A DNA stretch of 64,000 nt from Tritrichomonas musculus. Lineage: Eukaryota > Parabasalia > Tritrichomonadida > Tritrichomonadidae. The position numbers were made by a program, and so were the translations under genes. Positions within the stretch are counted from its first letter, which is position 1. Each line of letters begins with the position of its first letter. A model generated the notes under the pieces. It saw only the letters and a program-made list of their open reading frames with translations. It did no database searches and had not been told where the DNA came from. The stretch covers positions 4,588,001-4,652,000 of the forward strand of contig JAPFFF010000003.1 in assembly GCA_039105265.1 (NCBI GenBank), in the 5' to 3' direction. Positions 38,166 through 48,600 of this stretch are shown one piece after another.

Positions 38166-39959
38166 TTATAATATTTGAATTTGGAGAAACACTCGCTTTG
38201 TGATATTTTGTTCTTCAAGAGTCTTATTTTTATCAATAGTTTGATTTAAATTCAGAAGTTCAAATACATCGGGCAATAGTCTCTCTTCCTCAGGAAGATC
38301 TAAAGTTTGGCCAGAAATCCAAGCATAGATATGAATTCCTTTTGTATTTGGTGGGAACTTTCTCATAACTCTTTTATTATTAGGCATTTGTGCAGCAATT
38401 GTAATCGATTCTGCTGCATTTTGGGGTTCCGGAGGAATGGATTTGAATAATCTTCTTGCCTCTTCAATTTCATTTTCTTTTTTCTGTTGCTCTTCTTTTA
38501 ATTGCATTTCTTCAAGCGCTTTCTTTTCAGCTTCTTCTCTTTCTTTTCGTTCAGCTTCTTGCTGAGCCATAATAAATTCCATATCTTGAACATTTCGGAT
38601 AATTTGAGATTCAGATAATGGCCTTTCAACATATTTATCCGCCTTCGGCTTTTCTTCTGTTTTAGGAGGAGGATGTGGCTTTGGTTCAGGTTTTGGTTGA
38701 GAATATTTGGAATTAGTCGCTGGCTTTGAAATTCTATTTTGGACATTATCAAATAAACGATCATCATCTTCAATATAATGCTTAGGATGAAGTATTTCTG
38801 GCGTTGGATCAAATATCGCTTCATCAGCAAATGTTGTTTTGCCTGCTACATTAGTTGAAGAGGTACGCTTAGGAATATTTGGATTTGATTGCTGTCTGTT
38901 TACATTTCTGCTTCTGGGTGTTTGATTTGCACTTGGTTTATTTGTATGAATAATTTCGTCTGCAGCCAAACCAATGGAAGTTCGAGAAGGAAAATTATTT
39001 GAATCATTTGATGGATTTGATGAGATATTTTTCTTCACTCCAGATCTTACTGCTGGTGCATTGCTTGGTCTGGTTGCATTTGTTCTGGTTGCTCCTGTTG
39101 TTGTAGTTGTTGTTCTCGTTCTTCCTGATGTTGGAGTTGCTCTTGTTGCTCCAGTTGCTTTTGTTGATGTGGTAGTTGCTTTTGCCGCTCCTGTTCTCGC
39201 AATTGGTACAGGATGCTGAGCTCCAGGTGTACGTGATGATGGAGGCCTAGAGCCTGTGGTTGTTTTTTGAGTTTTTTTGGTTGTTGTTCCAGCGATTGGA
39301 GAATTTGAATTTACTTTTGGTTGCGAATTCGTCACAACTAGGTGTGCTTGATTTGATGGGCGACTTGCTGCTGGCTTTGGCCGAGTTTGAGGTTTTGTTG
39401 ATGGTTCAGGAACATCAGATATTCTCTTGGTTTGAGATGGAGTACGTTGAGTAGAGCGAGGGTGAGAACAAGATGGAGCACGAGTTTTGGTATTGTATTT
39501 AGAATATTCAGTTGTACGGGTTGGTTTAGGTTGAGGAAGCGGCGTTGGCTTAGGGTTTGGCCGACTTGGATAATTGGTACTTTCATTATGATAATAGTGA
39601 TTTGATTCCATGTAATGATTCGGACGAGTTGATGGCCTTGGATGAATTCCAACTTCATTTTGTGGCGAAGGTTTCGGGCGTAAATGAGGAGCAATCAGCA
39701 TATCATCAAGAGATGCTTCAATTGCTAATCGGGTTGCTTCTTCTTCGTCGATATTTCCATTTCCAAAACCATCGTCCAAAGTAGTACCTCGATAATTTCG
39801 ATTATTTCGAGGTTGGTTTTGTGTAATTCTTGGTGAACTTTCGTCATATAACGCATTTACGGTCATTTCGAACTCTCGATCTGTCATAGCTCTCATTTCT
39901 GCTTCACTGATACCATGTTCAAGCATAATATCACGAAATACTAAGCGATCTTCAAGCAT
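38166..39959 (-). CDS. UIM- and UBX-domain protein, probable Cdc48/p97 cofactor (597 aa)
   Basis: A ubiquitin-interacting motif DEEEATRLAIEASLDDM lies at residues 71-87. It is followed by a long Pro/Thr/Arg/Ser-rich disordered stretch (about 95-400). A strongly charged coiled coil (about 455-515, EAERKEREEAEKKALEEMQL) leads into a C-terminal UBX-like domain (about 520-597, with TIAAQMPNNKRVMRKFPPN, GIHIYAWI, KTLEEQNITKRVFLQIQIL). The coiled coil plus UBX order matches FAF1/UBXD8-type Cdc48 adaptors, which bring ubiquitinated clients to the AAA ATPase. No signal or membrane hairpin is seen, so it should be soluble. The start lies in TTTCATTTCCATG, with a TCATTT initiator-like motif. It diverges from the small coiled-coil gene over 107 bp. 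Confidence 0.7.
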   Translation of the reverse strand: MLEDRLVFRDIMLEHGISEAEMRAMTDREFEMTVNALYDESSPRITQNQPRNNRNYRGTTLDDGFGNGNIDEEEATRLAIEASLDDMLIAPHLRPKPSPQNEVGIHPRPSTRPNHYMESNHYYHNESTNYPSRPNPKPTPLPQPKPTRTTEYSKYNTKTRAPSCSHPRSTQRTPSQTKRISDVPEPSTKPQTRPKPAASRPSNQAHLVVTNSQPKVNSNSPIAGTTTKKTQKTTTGSRPPSSRTPGAQHPVPIARTGAAKATTTSTKATGATRATPTSGRTRTTTTTTGATRTNATRPSNAPAVRSGVKKNISSNPSNDSNNFPSRTSIGLAADEIIHTNKPSANQTPRSRNVNRQQSNPNIPKRTSSTNVAGKTTFADEAIFDPTPEILHPKHYIEDDDRLFDNVQNRISKPATNSKYSQPKPEPKPHPPPKTEEKPKADKYVERPLSESQIIRNVQDMEFIMAQQEAERKEREEAEKKALEEMQLKEEQQKKENEIEEARRLFKSIPPEPQNAAESITIAAQMPNNKRVMRKFPPNTKGIHIYAWISGQTLDLPEEERLLPDVFELLNLNQTIDKNKTLEEQNITKRVFLQIQIL

Positions 39960-40066
39960 GGAAATGAAAATTTTTTATATTATAACGAATATATATTGAA
40001 TGATTTGTGAATTTTTATATTTTTTTTTTCCAAACTTTACAAACCAAAAACTTAACAAAATATTTA

Positions 40067-40378
40067 ATGACTGAAAATAATGATCAAGTAAATTATAACG
40101 AAGAAGAAACTCCTGAATATCTTTCTAGACTTGAGTCAGATTATGATAAATTACTTTTAGAAAATGCAAATTTAACAAGAAGGATATCTCAATACATAAA
40201 TGTTTGTCATGACATTCTAGAAATTGCAAATACAGAGAAACCACAGAAAAAAACTAATAAGAGCATTTACGGCACAAAATATGAACAATCATTTAATTCA
40301 TTAAACGATATCCCATTAGTAGATTTAAGAATGCAAGCGCCTCAAAATTATTATGATCCCCCGACTACCTATGAATAA
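40067..40378 (+). CDS. Small coiled-coil protein, unknown (103 aa)
   Basis: The ATG at 40,067 is the first in frame (upstream in-frame sequence has only a GTG). The acidic N-terminus leads to a coiled-coil stretch YLSRLESDYDKLLLENANLT at residues 18-37, extending to about 60. The C-terminus is Pro/Tyr/Asn-rich (APQNYYDPPTTYE). No family recognised; it may be a small cytoskeletal or adaptor subunit. It shares a 107-bp divergent promoter region with the UBX gene. Confidence 0.5.
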   Translation: MTENNDQVNYNEEETPEYLSRLESDYDKLLLENANLTRRISQYINVCHDILEIANTEKPQKKTNKSIYGTKYEQSFNSLNDIPLVDLRMQAPQNYYDPPTTYE

Positions 40379-40707
40379 TATTGTACTATTGTACATATAT
40401 ATGTTATTTTTCCTTAAAATATTTTTATTTATCTAAATTTGAAACAATAGGTTTTATTATATTAGATATTTTACAAATGGCGTTATGCATTTTATTTATC
40501 TGGCTATCATAATTTTATAATTTATTGAAAATTCATTTGGAATAAATTTATTATGCAATGGAGTATATCATTTAATTTCAAAGATAAATACATCATAATT
40601 GTATGAAGACGATTATTTTGTATTTAATATTTAAATGTGATAGAATATTTTGAATTAATGAAATAAGTTATAAACTTCCCTAGGGAAGTTTATTTAAAAA
40701 TATAGAT
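40379..40707. other. Intergenic AT-rich spacer
   Basis: Noncoding. A short inverted repeat AAACTTCCCTAGGGAAGTTT lies at about 40,673-40,692, just before the Mcm10-like gene; it could be an operator-like or transcript-hairpin site. Confidence 0.5.
40673..40692. promoter_or_regulatory. Perfect 20-bp palindrome upstream of the Mcm10-like gene
   Basis: The 20 bases AAACTTCCCTAGGGAAGTTT form a perfect palindrome centred on CTAG, ending 15 bp before the ATG at 40,708. The context and symmetry suggest a binding site for a dimeric protein, or a transcript hairpin. There is no direct evidence of function. Confidence 0.4.
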
Positions 40708-41340
40708 ATGTCCTTTGATCCAATTACATTTATATCGTCTTCAACAACACAGAACATTAACACAAGTTATTTTTTTGGATTTCATTTTGAGTCACAATAC
40801 TCAAATCAGATGTGGTCAGAATTTGCTAATAACTTTTTTGTCACACCATTATCAGAAGCTTCATCACATTCTGGATCCTTTAATTCTGTTGTTATTGGAT
40901 GTTGTGGAGAAATTTTATCTCAAAGATCATTTATCTTATCAGATTTAAAGCTTACTAATGTTATAGTTAATACATCTTTTACACTTGAAAACTTAAATCC
41001 AGGCAACCTTGTAATTCTCAATTGTCCAAAGGCTTGCCAAAGTTCAGAATTTTATTTGAAAGTACAAGATGAAAAACAATTATTTATTGTTGGAAAAGTT
41101 CCAGGATTTGCTATTTGTGAAAGATTTGGACATTATCATTCATGCTCAAAATTTGTAGATAAAACTCAAAATCGTTTATGCCATTTTCATACTGTATATT
41201 ATCGTTTGAAGGCATTAGCAATGAAAAGAACTCCATTAACTGCATCAGAGCTTCAAGCACCTAAGTTTCATCGAATAAGCAAATTATCATCATCATCTTC
41301 TTCTTCTTTAACATCTAATTTATCAATGTCATCTGGTTAA
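40708..41340 (+). CDS. Minimal Mcm10-like protein: OB fold plus zinc finger (210 aa)
   Basis: Mcm10 is a replication-fork protein that binds DNA, Pol alpha and the CMG helicase. The core signature is visible: an OB-fold region (about 60-133; LSDLKLTNVIV, LNPGNLVILNCP, QLFIVGKVPGFAI) followed by a CCCH zinc finger with Cys137, Cys146, Cys158 and His161 (CERFGHYHSCSKFV, NRLCHFHT). This is the layout of the Mcm10 'zf-primase' block, where GxxxDFGxC...C...CxxH follows the OB fold. The protein ends in a Ser-rich tail; the N-terminal coiled coil and C-terminal winged-helix/zinc domains of animal Mcm10 are missing. At 210 aa it is far shorter than yeast (about 570) or human (about 875) Mcm10. Confidence 0.65.
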   Translation: MSFDPITFISSSTTQNINTSYFFGFHFESQYSNQMWSEFANNFFVTPLSEASSHSGSFNSVVIGCCGEILSQRSFILSDLKLTNVIVNTSFTLENLNPGNLVILNCPKACQSSEFYLKVQDEKQLFIVGKVPGFAICERFGHYHSCSKFVDKTQNRLCHFHTVYYRLKALAMKRTPLTASELQAPKFHRISKLSSSSSSSLTSNLSMSSG

Positions 41341-41575
41341 AGTATTTTTATGAAAATAAAAATTTGTTTATGACAAGTATTCAAAAATAAATTTTAAAAT
41401 TATTCAATTTTTTTGTTTGAACTTAAAGATCTGGCAAATTAAGCCATGCTTATTTTTTTATTAATCTTAGCAAAATTAGAAATAAAATACTCTAATGATG
41501 AATGTACAAAAATTCAATAATATCTCACAAATTTTTATATCGTTGAACAATTGAAAAAAAAAAAAGATACAATTC

Positions 41576-43144
41576 ATGAGAGATACGAATTTATTATGCA
41601 ATACCGATGATCCTGACCAACTTTCGTTCGGAAGAGTTCGTCGTCTTAGTTCGGCTGATGCAAACGAAGTTATTAAAGCAATAAAAGGTAGTCAAGCTCC
41701 CAAAAAAAGAAAATGTCTATCATTTACACCTATAATATCAATTATTATTTTTTGCGTATTTTACCTTGTGCCAATCTTTCCCTTGTATCCTACAGCGCAT
41801 ACTTGTTTAGCAATATTAGTATTAGGAGGAATTCTTTGGGGAACAGAAATCATTCCATCGTATATTACCGCATATTTAATGCCACTTTTATCCGTCTGGC
41901 TTGCAATTGGATATGATCCAGAAACTGGGCAACGAATGAAAGCATCAAAGCTAGCAACAGATATTGCAGCTAAATTCATGGATCCAATTATTTTTGTTTT
42001 CCTTGGATCATTGACAATGAGTGCAGGCCTCACAAAACTTCAAATCACTGATCGCGTTTCATCTTTTGCTCTTTCCAAAATTTCAAAAAAACCTAGAGTA
42101 GTTCTTTTTACAATTATGCTTCTCAACTTTACAACTGCAGCTTTCCTATCAAATATTGCATCAACAACCCTTTTATTAACTTTTTCTTTGCCAATTATTC
42201 GATCACTTGATCCAGATGAACCATTTATTAAAGCTCTTCTTCTTGGTTTAGCATGGAGTGGTAACGCGGGTGGAATGGTTACAACTATAGCTTCTGTTCA
42301 AAATATTTTGGCTATTAAATACATTAATGAAAGTGGCGCAGCTGAGATTTCGTTTATTGAATGGATTGCATTTGCTGGCCCCACAGCTGTTATTGTGCTT
42401 CTCTTTTATTATTTTTATACAATTTTCAGATATAAAACAAAACTTGAAATAATATTTGTTGACATGAAAGAACATTCATTTGGAAAATGGACATGGCAGC
42501 ATACATTTACTTGCTTTATTACAGTTCTCACCATTGTGCTTTGGGCATTACAAGAAACTTTTTCATCATTTTTCGGACATGTTGGTATAACAGCATTACT
42601 TCCAGTCGTTGCATTGTTTTCCGCAAAAATTCTAAATTCAGAAGATTTTGGTCATTTAAGATGGTCAACATTAGTTTTAATGGGAGGTGGTATTGCATTA
42701 GGTGAATCCATACATGCTTCAGGTCTTCTTATTTTATTATCTGATGCAATTACAAAAGCAATGGCTAATATTCCTATTTGGGCTGTTACTTTTATTTTCT
42801 TACTTGTTGAAGGAATTTTGGTTTCAGTTATTAATCATACATCAGCTGCTGCAATTTTATTCCCAGTTCTAAATACCATTGGCCTTAACTTTGGAAACCA
42901 AACAATTTTCTTGACTCTTTCGGCTTTAATGATTGGAAATTCACAACTTTTCCATATAAGCTCTTTTCCAACTGCTCTTGTTTCAGGTGTACAGAGACAT
43001 AAAAAGAATGATCCAGCAAATCTTGAAGCTGAACCATTTTTACCAGGACCTGAATTTTTCTTTGCAGGATGGCCAATTGTTCTCGGTGCTGTTATTATCA
43101 TTGGTACAGTTGGATATGGGCTTGTATATGTAATGAAATTATAA
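41576..43144 (+). CDS. SLC13/DASS-family anion transporter (522 aa)
   Basis: Secondary transporter for divalent anions such as dicarboxylates, sulfate or phosphate, probably sodium- or proton-coupled. About eleven to twelve hydrophobic segments follow a cytoplasmic N-terminus of some 45 residues. The family's two repeat signatures are present in variant form: FLSNIASTTLLL (about residue 190) with GNAGGMVTTIASVQNILAI (about 229-247), and NHTSAAAILFPVL (about 419-431), corresponding to the SNT motifs that bind sodium and substrate. The 'SVQN' in place of the common 'TxPN' is as in the yeast Pho87/90/91-type phosphate carriers, which makes phosphate a plausible substrate; no SPX domain is present. 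Confidence 0.8.
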   Translation: MRDTNLLCNTDDPDQLSFGRVRRLSSADANEVIKAIKGSQAPKKRKCLSFTPIISIIIFCVFYLVPIFPLYPTAHTCLAILVLGGILWGTEIIPSYITAYLMPLLSVWLAIGYDPETGQRMKASKLATDIAAKFMDPIIFVFLGSLTMSAGLTKLQITDRVSSFALSKISKKPRVVLFTIMLLNFTTAAFLSNIASTTLLLTFSLPIIRSLDPDEPFIKALLLGLAWSGNAGGMVTTIASVQNILAIKYINESGAAEISFIEWIAFAGPTAVIVLLFYYFYTIFRYKTKLEIIFVDMKEHSFGKWTWQHTFTCFITVLTIVLWALQETFSSFFGHVGITALLPVVALFSAKILNSEDFGHLRWSTLVLMGGGIALGESIHASGLLILLSDAITKAMANIPIWAVTFIFLLVEGILVSVINHTSAAAILFPVLNTIGLNFGNQTIFLTLSALMIGNSQLFHISSFPTALVSGVQRHKKNDPANLEAEPFLPGPEFFFAGWPIVLGAVIIIGTVGYGLVYVMKL

Positions 43145-43648
43145 TTTATTTATTTATTTATTTATATTTTTAACTCTTAACTGATATTATGATTTATTTT
43201 TTAAAAAAAATACAATTTATTTTAAGATATTTAAATTTTATTTGATGATTTTTAAATAACCATATTGGTGAATTTATTGGTGAATTTTAAACCAAACAAA
43301 CTTCTTAAATTTTATATCTTTTTCATGCTACCCGGGTTCTGATTCGTGCCAGCATCCATACGGGCATGAATACACATTGCAGGACGCGTGTCAGTATCGC
43401 CGTTAGATATGATTCACAAGACTTGCATATATCTTTAAAATATTAATCTTTTATTATTAATCATTATCCCATATTCGTTATTAAAACTTTTTTCTTTTTT
43501 TGTAGGTGCATCTCAAAAGCAAATATTTAAATAATGATTGAAATAAAAATATGATTGGATAAAAACAATTATATGAAAGTCAAAATCTATTTTTAATATT
43601 GTTAAAATAAAATGATCCTTTCGAACACTTTCAAGATTAATCCTTTAA
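43145..43648. other. Spacer between transporter and Brx1 genes, with a GC-rich island
   Basis: AT-rich except for a sharply bounded island at about 43,325-43,440, described separately as a candidate RNA gene. The transporter and Brx1 genes are convergent, so no promoter for either is expected here. Confidence 0.6.
43325..43440 (-). ncRNA. Candidate structured RNA, possibly 5S rRNA-like
   Basis: A GC-rich island in an AT-rich convergent spacer, with no reading frame. Read on -, it contains CATATCTAACGGCGATA (from about 43,416 down) followed at 5S-like spacing (about 30 nt) by GCGTCC, and near its 3' end GAACCCGGGTAGCA. These recall the loop A/helix II CATATC, the loop C CGTCC and the helix V/I end of eukaryotic 5S rRNA. 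The distance from CATATC to the end is about 20 nt shorter than in a normal 5S, and a clear helix I and a T-run terminator are not evident. It may be a divergent or truncated 5S copy, or another small RNA. Confidence 0.3.
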
Positions 43649-44566
43649 TTATTCATTTTCTTCATTAGCTTCTTCCTCCTCTTCTTCAATATAATCAATT
43701 TCTTCATTGTCCTGTTTTGATTCATCTGGCTCATTGAATAATCCTTCCATTGGATTCTCGATTTCAGGAATATCTTGCTTTTTCTCCTCTCTTTCTGCTT
43801 GTTTGTCTCTGAGCCTATTTTTCTCTTTAGCTTTCTGTATTCTTTCTTCTTTCTTCTGTTTATAAATTGATACAAACGATCCATTTTTCCATATCTTTGA
43901 TCCTTTGAATGCGCCAGCAAGAACAAAGTTGGGAACTAATCGAAAACGCGGCCCTACTTCTACCAAATTAATGGTTTCATCTTCATTCCATTGTACTTGA
44001 TAATGTCTGGCAACAATTGAATCATTTTGATCGACAAAGAAAGACATTGCACGATCGACAAATGGTTTTGAGTGCTTATTTTGATATGGAACTGAGAAAA
44101 ATCGCTTCAAAAGATTTTTCGCAAGCAATAATTGATCATTTTTTCCGAAATTTGGATCAAAAAATAGTAATGGTCGAGATCCTTTCATACAATTTCCAAT
44201 TGTTCTTAATTGTTTAACAGTATGAATATCATCAACAAAAAAATTGAATGATGGTCCTTCTGGAACACGTGCAATCCAAAAATAGTTTTCTCTGAAATCA
44301 CCTCTGTGTCGAGTTTCAAAAAATGCAACTGTGTCACAGTGACGGTCTGTTGCTATTTCATCAAGGAACTTTATTTCATCTGGTGGAATAGTTGATCCTT
44401 TCTTTGCGTGTGGTACTAAACTGAGGAAATCTTCAAATAATAAAACATGTTCGTGCTTTAATCCTTTATTTCCAATGACAATTGGTTTATGATTGTTTGG
44501 TCCAATTTTTTTTGGTGCCTCCTCTTTTTCACCATTTTTTCCGAATCGGCGTAGAATTGCAGACAT
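43649..44566 (-). CDS. BRX1: Ribosome biogenesis protein Brx1 (Brix domain, 305 aa)
   Basis: Nucleolar factor for assembly of the large ribosomal subunit. The Brix domain (about 28-215) shows the Brx1-specific order: LFEDFLSLVPHAKKGS, AFFETRHRGDFRENYFW, GPSFNFFVDDIHT and IGNCMKGSRPLLFFD. Then VEVGPRFRLVPNFVLAGAF precedes a Lys/Arg-rich helix and an acidic Glu-rich C-terminus (about 260-305). Length is normal for the family. The frame is open further up by a TTG, but the ATG at 44,566 is chosen; its context AATCAAATGTC is the same start signature used by the Polinton genes. Confidence 0.9.
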   Translation of the reverse strand: MSAILRRFGKNGEKEEAPKKIGPNNHKPIVIGNKGLKHEHVLLFEDFLSLVPHAKKGSTIPPDEIKFLDEIATDRHCDTVAFFETRHRGDFRENYFWIARVPEGPSFNFFVDDIHTVKQLRTIGNCMKGSRPLLFFDPNFGKNDQLLLAKNLLKRFFSVPYQNKHSKPFVDRAMSFFVDQNDSIVARHYQVQWNEDETINLVEVGPRFRLVPNFVLAGAFKGSKIWKNGSFVSIYKQKKEERIQKAKEKNRLRDKQAEREEKKQDIPEIENPMEGLFNEPDESKQDNEEIDYIEEEEEEANEENE

Positions 44567-44733
44567 TTGATTCTCTCTGGTCAAGTAAATTCAATGATTT
44601 TTAATCGTTAAAATTTTTTAATTGAAAATTGAAGAGAAAAAAAAAAAAGATTAAACTTATGATTGTATTTTTATAAAAGAGGATTTTTTTGGAGATAATA
44701 AATATATTCTTAATGCTACTTCATGAAAAAAAA

Positions 44734-45408
44734 TTACTGATGCCATAATTGAATATTTTCGTTAAGAAGTTCCATTGTATGGCTTGCTTCTTCTTTTGAT
44801 TCAGGGCTTAATTGATTTATTCCAGATCCTGCTTCAGTGTATGCTGTTGATGCAAGTTCATAAGCTTCTGAAGTTTCATTAAGAATTTCATAAATGAAAA
44901 CTGCAAAGTTAAGAGATAGACCAAGCTTTAAAGGATGATATGTAGGTAATGATGTATTTGCTAATGTCATTGCTTCTTGATATGATTCTCTGCATTTTTG
45001 AGCGACTTCTGGACGGTTTTTGTCTGGTGTTCCTTCCCATTTATATCTATAATAATCAGCTACCATTTTAATATAGAATATACGAACTTCTGGTTCTGTA
45101 ACAGAAGGGAGGAGAGTTGAACGAATTAAATTAATAACTTCGTCGCACTTTGATGATAAAAGTTCCGAAATTTCAATGATTGCTCCAGCAACGTCATAGT
45201 CGTGATTATCTTCCTGAAGAAGACGGAGTGAATCTCTAAGAGGACCTACAATTCCTTTGTAAGCAGCGCTAATTAGATTTCTTTCATTGTATGATAATGG
45301 CCTACCTTGATTAATAACTTCTTTCATATAATTCACGCATTCTTCATTTTTACCGCATTCTTGGGCAACTTTTGCCATAAAAACATTGACTTCGCGCATT
45401 CCATCCAT
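44734..45408 (-). CDS. 14-3-3 protein (224 aa)
   Basis: Phosphoserine/threonine-binding adaptor. Family blocks are clear: NERNLISAAYKGIVGPLRDS (residues 41-60), DYYRYKWEG, LPTYHPLKLGLSLNFAVFIY and the final ELLNENIQLW. The phosphopeptide pocket is kept: Lys51, Arg58 and Arg62 correspond to human Lys49, Arg56 and Arg60, and the Arg-Tyr pair of DYYRY is present. It ends right after the last helix, without the usual acidic tail, and the N-terminus is a little short, so dimer contacts may differ. The start at 45,408 (AAATCAATGG) is the first true ATG. It diverges from the LRR gene over 283 bp. Confidence 0.88.
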   Translation of the reverse strand: MDGMREVNVFMAKVAQECGKNEECVNYMKEVINQGRPLSYNERNLISAAYKGIVGPLRDSLRLLQEDNHDYDVAGAIIEISELLSSKCDEVINLIRSTLLPSVTEPEVRIFYIKMVADYYRYKWEGTPDKNRPEVAQKCRESYQEAMTLANTSLPTYHPLKLGLSLNFAVFIYEILNETSEAYELASTAYTEAGSGINQLSPESKEEASHTMELLNENIQLWHQ

Positions 45409-45691
45409 TGATTTTATTATATCTGTCACTTTTTTTCTTTCTTAACGATCACAAATTATTTTTTAAAAGATGTCATTTAATAATGACAACTTTTTTTATG
45501 AGTAATCACAAAATTCAATCCATAGAAAAAATCAAAATTCAGGTAAGAATAATATCAAATATTTTAATTTGTATTCATGTTCTTTTGTTATTTAAACAAG
45601 TTTTTACATTTTGGTTCAAGAAAATCTTTATCATTCAATTTTCTGTGATGTAAAGTTTTCAAAGTTATCTTAATATGAAATTTAAAATTGG

Positions 45692-48600
45692 ATGGAATTA
45701 AAAAAATTGCATCCTTATTTTCAACTCTCTTTACTCGAAGAATTATACAAAGCGAAAATTTATGAAATTGATGAAAATAAGAAAAAGATTGAGCAAGATT
45801 TAATTATTACAAATGTATGCTTTTTTTTTCTACGAAGACGCGGCTTTTCATCAGGATTTACACTATCAAATGCAATATCACCAGAATCTATTTTAGCTGT
45901 TACAATCGAAGATGATAAAATGGTTTTTACTATAGAGCAAGAAAACGATTCATCAAATCAACAAAAGAAAACATTTACATCTAATGAAAACACAAAAATT
46001 ATAGCTATAATGAAACAAGTCAGATGGGCCCTTTTTGGCGATATTACTATTAATACTAATACAGACTCATTAAAAGATGAACTACAATTAAATACCATGC
46101 AGTACTCATCTAAAAATCAAAACGCTGAACGATTTTTAGCGCATGCTATCAATTCTAATCATTCAGATCTTCTCAGTATGGCGCAATCAATATTTGAAAT
46201 GTTTTCAAAAGAGAATAATTCTTTTACTATCACGCATGAAATTATTAAATCGTCGTTAATTAATCCATTCATTCAAACTTTGTTAAGTTTGCGTTATTTT
46301 TATGAAATAATTATATCCAACAACCAATATTCAGTATTTTTGGACTTTATAAGCCAAATATTAAAGCAATCTAAATTTCTCAAAAAAATTACTTTCGATA
46401 ATATTTCTTTCGCTAAATTAAATTCAAATGATACAATTTTCCAAGGAAAAGATATTGAAAAGTCATTCAGTTCGATAGCATTTGTAAATGGATGTGATTT
46501 TACTTCAAACCAATTTCTAATATTTTTGAGAGATTTCTCCAGTTATACAGGAAACATAGAATCAGTAGTTATTAAAAATTGTAAATTTACGTCAAATACT
46601 TTACCATCATTTTTTGATCATATAAATGGCGTTAAATCAATTAAAAAAGTAAAATATTTTGAGATTGATGGGCTATCGTCCAGCGATCAAATTCAAGAAC
46701 CTTTAATTCGATTATTAAATAACTCGAACCAATTTTTCCATTGCATTAAAGTAACAAATTTACCATTAGATGCAGACGTTGTTTTAAGTCGTTCAACTTT
46801 ATTTGATAATCATGTTGAAGAATTTCATTTACATAACAGCAACTTTTTGAAAGCAATTATACCTCCCATAGAAAACTATTATTCATGCAATACCATCGAT
46901 TTATCTCGAACAAAATTCAAGTTAGAAAGTCTTATATCATTTTTTAACAACATAAAACCGCCTATTCGAAAAATTATTCTAAATGAAATTAATATTGATA
47001 ATAAAAGTTTATCCGAGTTTTACCAGCAACTTCCAAAATATAATTTTCAATTTATTGAACAATTTGAATTTGCAAGCAACCCAGTTCCATCATCCTATAA
47101 TCAAATTTTTCTTGATTTTATTTCCAAAATGAAAAATTTAGCAGTTCTCAATATTTCATCATCATTAGACTCGTCAGATAGTTCAGTTATTGAAAATGCA
47201 TCAAATCTTCTTCATAGTCTCAAAAATCTTTTATTATTAATATTTAAAGGTTCCGGAAAATCTTCTTTCAAATCTGAATTCACATCCATTTTTGACAAGT
47301 TGCCTCCGTATCTTTTTTACCTGGATATATCAGGTCAAAATATTGGAGATGATGGAATGATTAAACTTGCAGAATTTATTGTATCACGTGGGAAACCAAA
47401 CAGTCAATTGCAAGATATTTTTGAATTTAAAGCAACACAAATTAATCACTTTTTGTCCAATTTTGAAGCCAAAGCAGATGGAACTTTACAATACATAATT
47501 TTCAACAGAATGGGATGCACCATTAAAGGCTTTATATCAGTCCTTGAATCAATTGTTGGTAGTGATTCTGCAATAAAGAACGCAGAATGGGGCCAGCAAG
47601 AAATATATCGATTGTCTAAGAAAGATTCTTCATTTGAAAAAAATCAATTAGAATCCAGAATTCAGCAATTAAAGAATTTGTTTGATGATAAATTTGCCAA
47701 CAATAGTAAAGATCCAATATTATCCACTTCTTCATTCTCAACAAATTCAATTATTCATTTTTCATTGTCTTCTTTACCAAATCAGGAATTAAACAAAAAA
47801 GAAAAGAAGAAGAAACGAGAAAAAGATAAAGAAAAGAAAGATGATAAAGAAAGATCAAAAAGAAAAAAGAGATCAAAAGAAAAAATAGAAGAAAATGAAA
47901 ACAATGAAGCATTATGCATAGAAAAAGAAAGAAAAGAGAGAAAAAGAAAAGAGAAAAAAGATTCAAAAGATAAAGTTGAAGTTAAAGATAAAACAGAAGA
48001 AAAAGAAAAGAGAGAGAAAAAACGAAAAGAAAAGAAAGAACTCAAAGATAAAAACGAAGTGAATGAAAAAGTTGAAGAGACAGAAAATGGGAAAACTAAG
48101 AGAAAAGAAAAAAGAAAGCCAAAAGAAAAGGCTAACGCAGAAATCACAGATAAAACTGAAACAAAAGCTAAAGAAAAAAGAAAAAGTGATGAAAAGAAGA
48201 TAAAAAAGAAAAAAGAAAAAGAAGATAGAGAGGAAGAAAAAGAAACCAAGAAAGACATTAAACTTGAAAAAGAAGCCAAGAAAAGCATTAAACTTGAGGC
48301 AGAAAATGAAACCAAAGAAAAAGTCGAAAAAAAAATTAAAAATGAACTAGTAAATGAAGTTACAAATGAAATTAAAGAAGAAAATGAAAATATAAAGAAG
48401 AATGAAGTTGAAGAAGAAAAAGAAAAAGATGATGATATTAAAAATGAAGATGAAGATGAAAATGAAAAAGATGATGAAGTTGAAATTAAAAGTGAAGCTG
48501 AAAATGAAAAAGATGATGAAGTTGAAATTAATAATGAAGCTGAAAATGAAAAAGATAATGAAATTAAAAATGAGGTTGACAAAAGAATTGAAAATGAAGA

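Noticed and set aside
43325-43440. tRNA or U6 snRNA in the GC-rich island
   Set aside because: No T-loop GGTTCRANNCC with a cloverleaf and no ACAGAGA or GATGACACG blocks in the right order.
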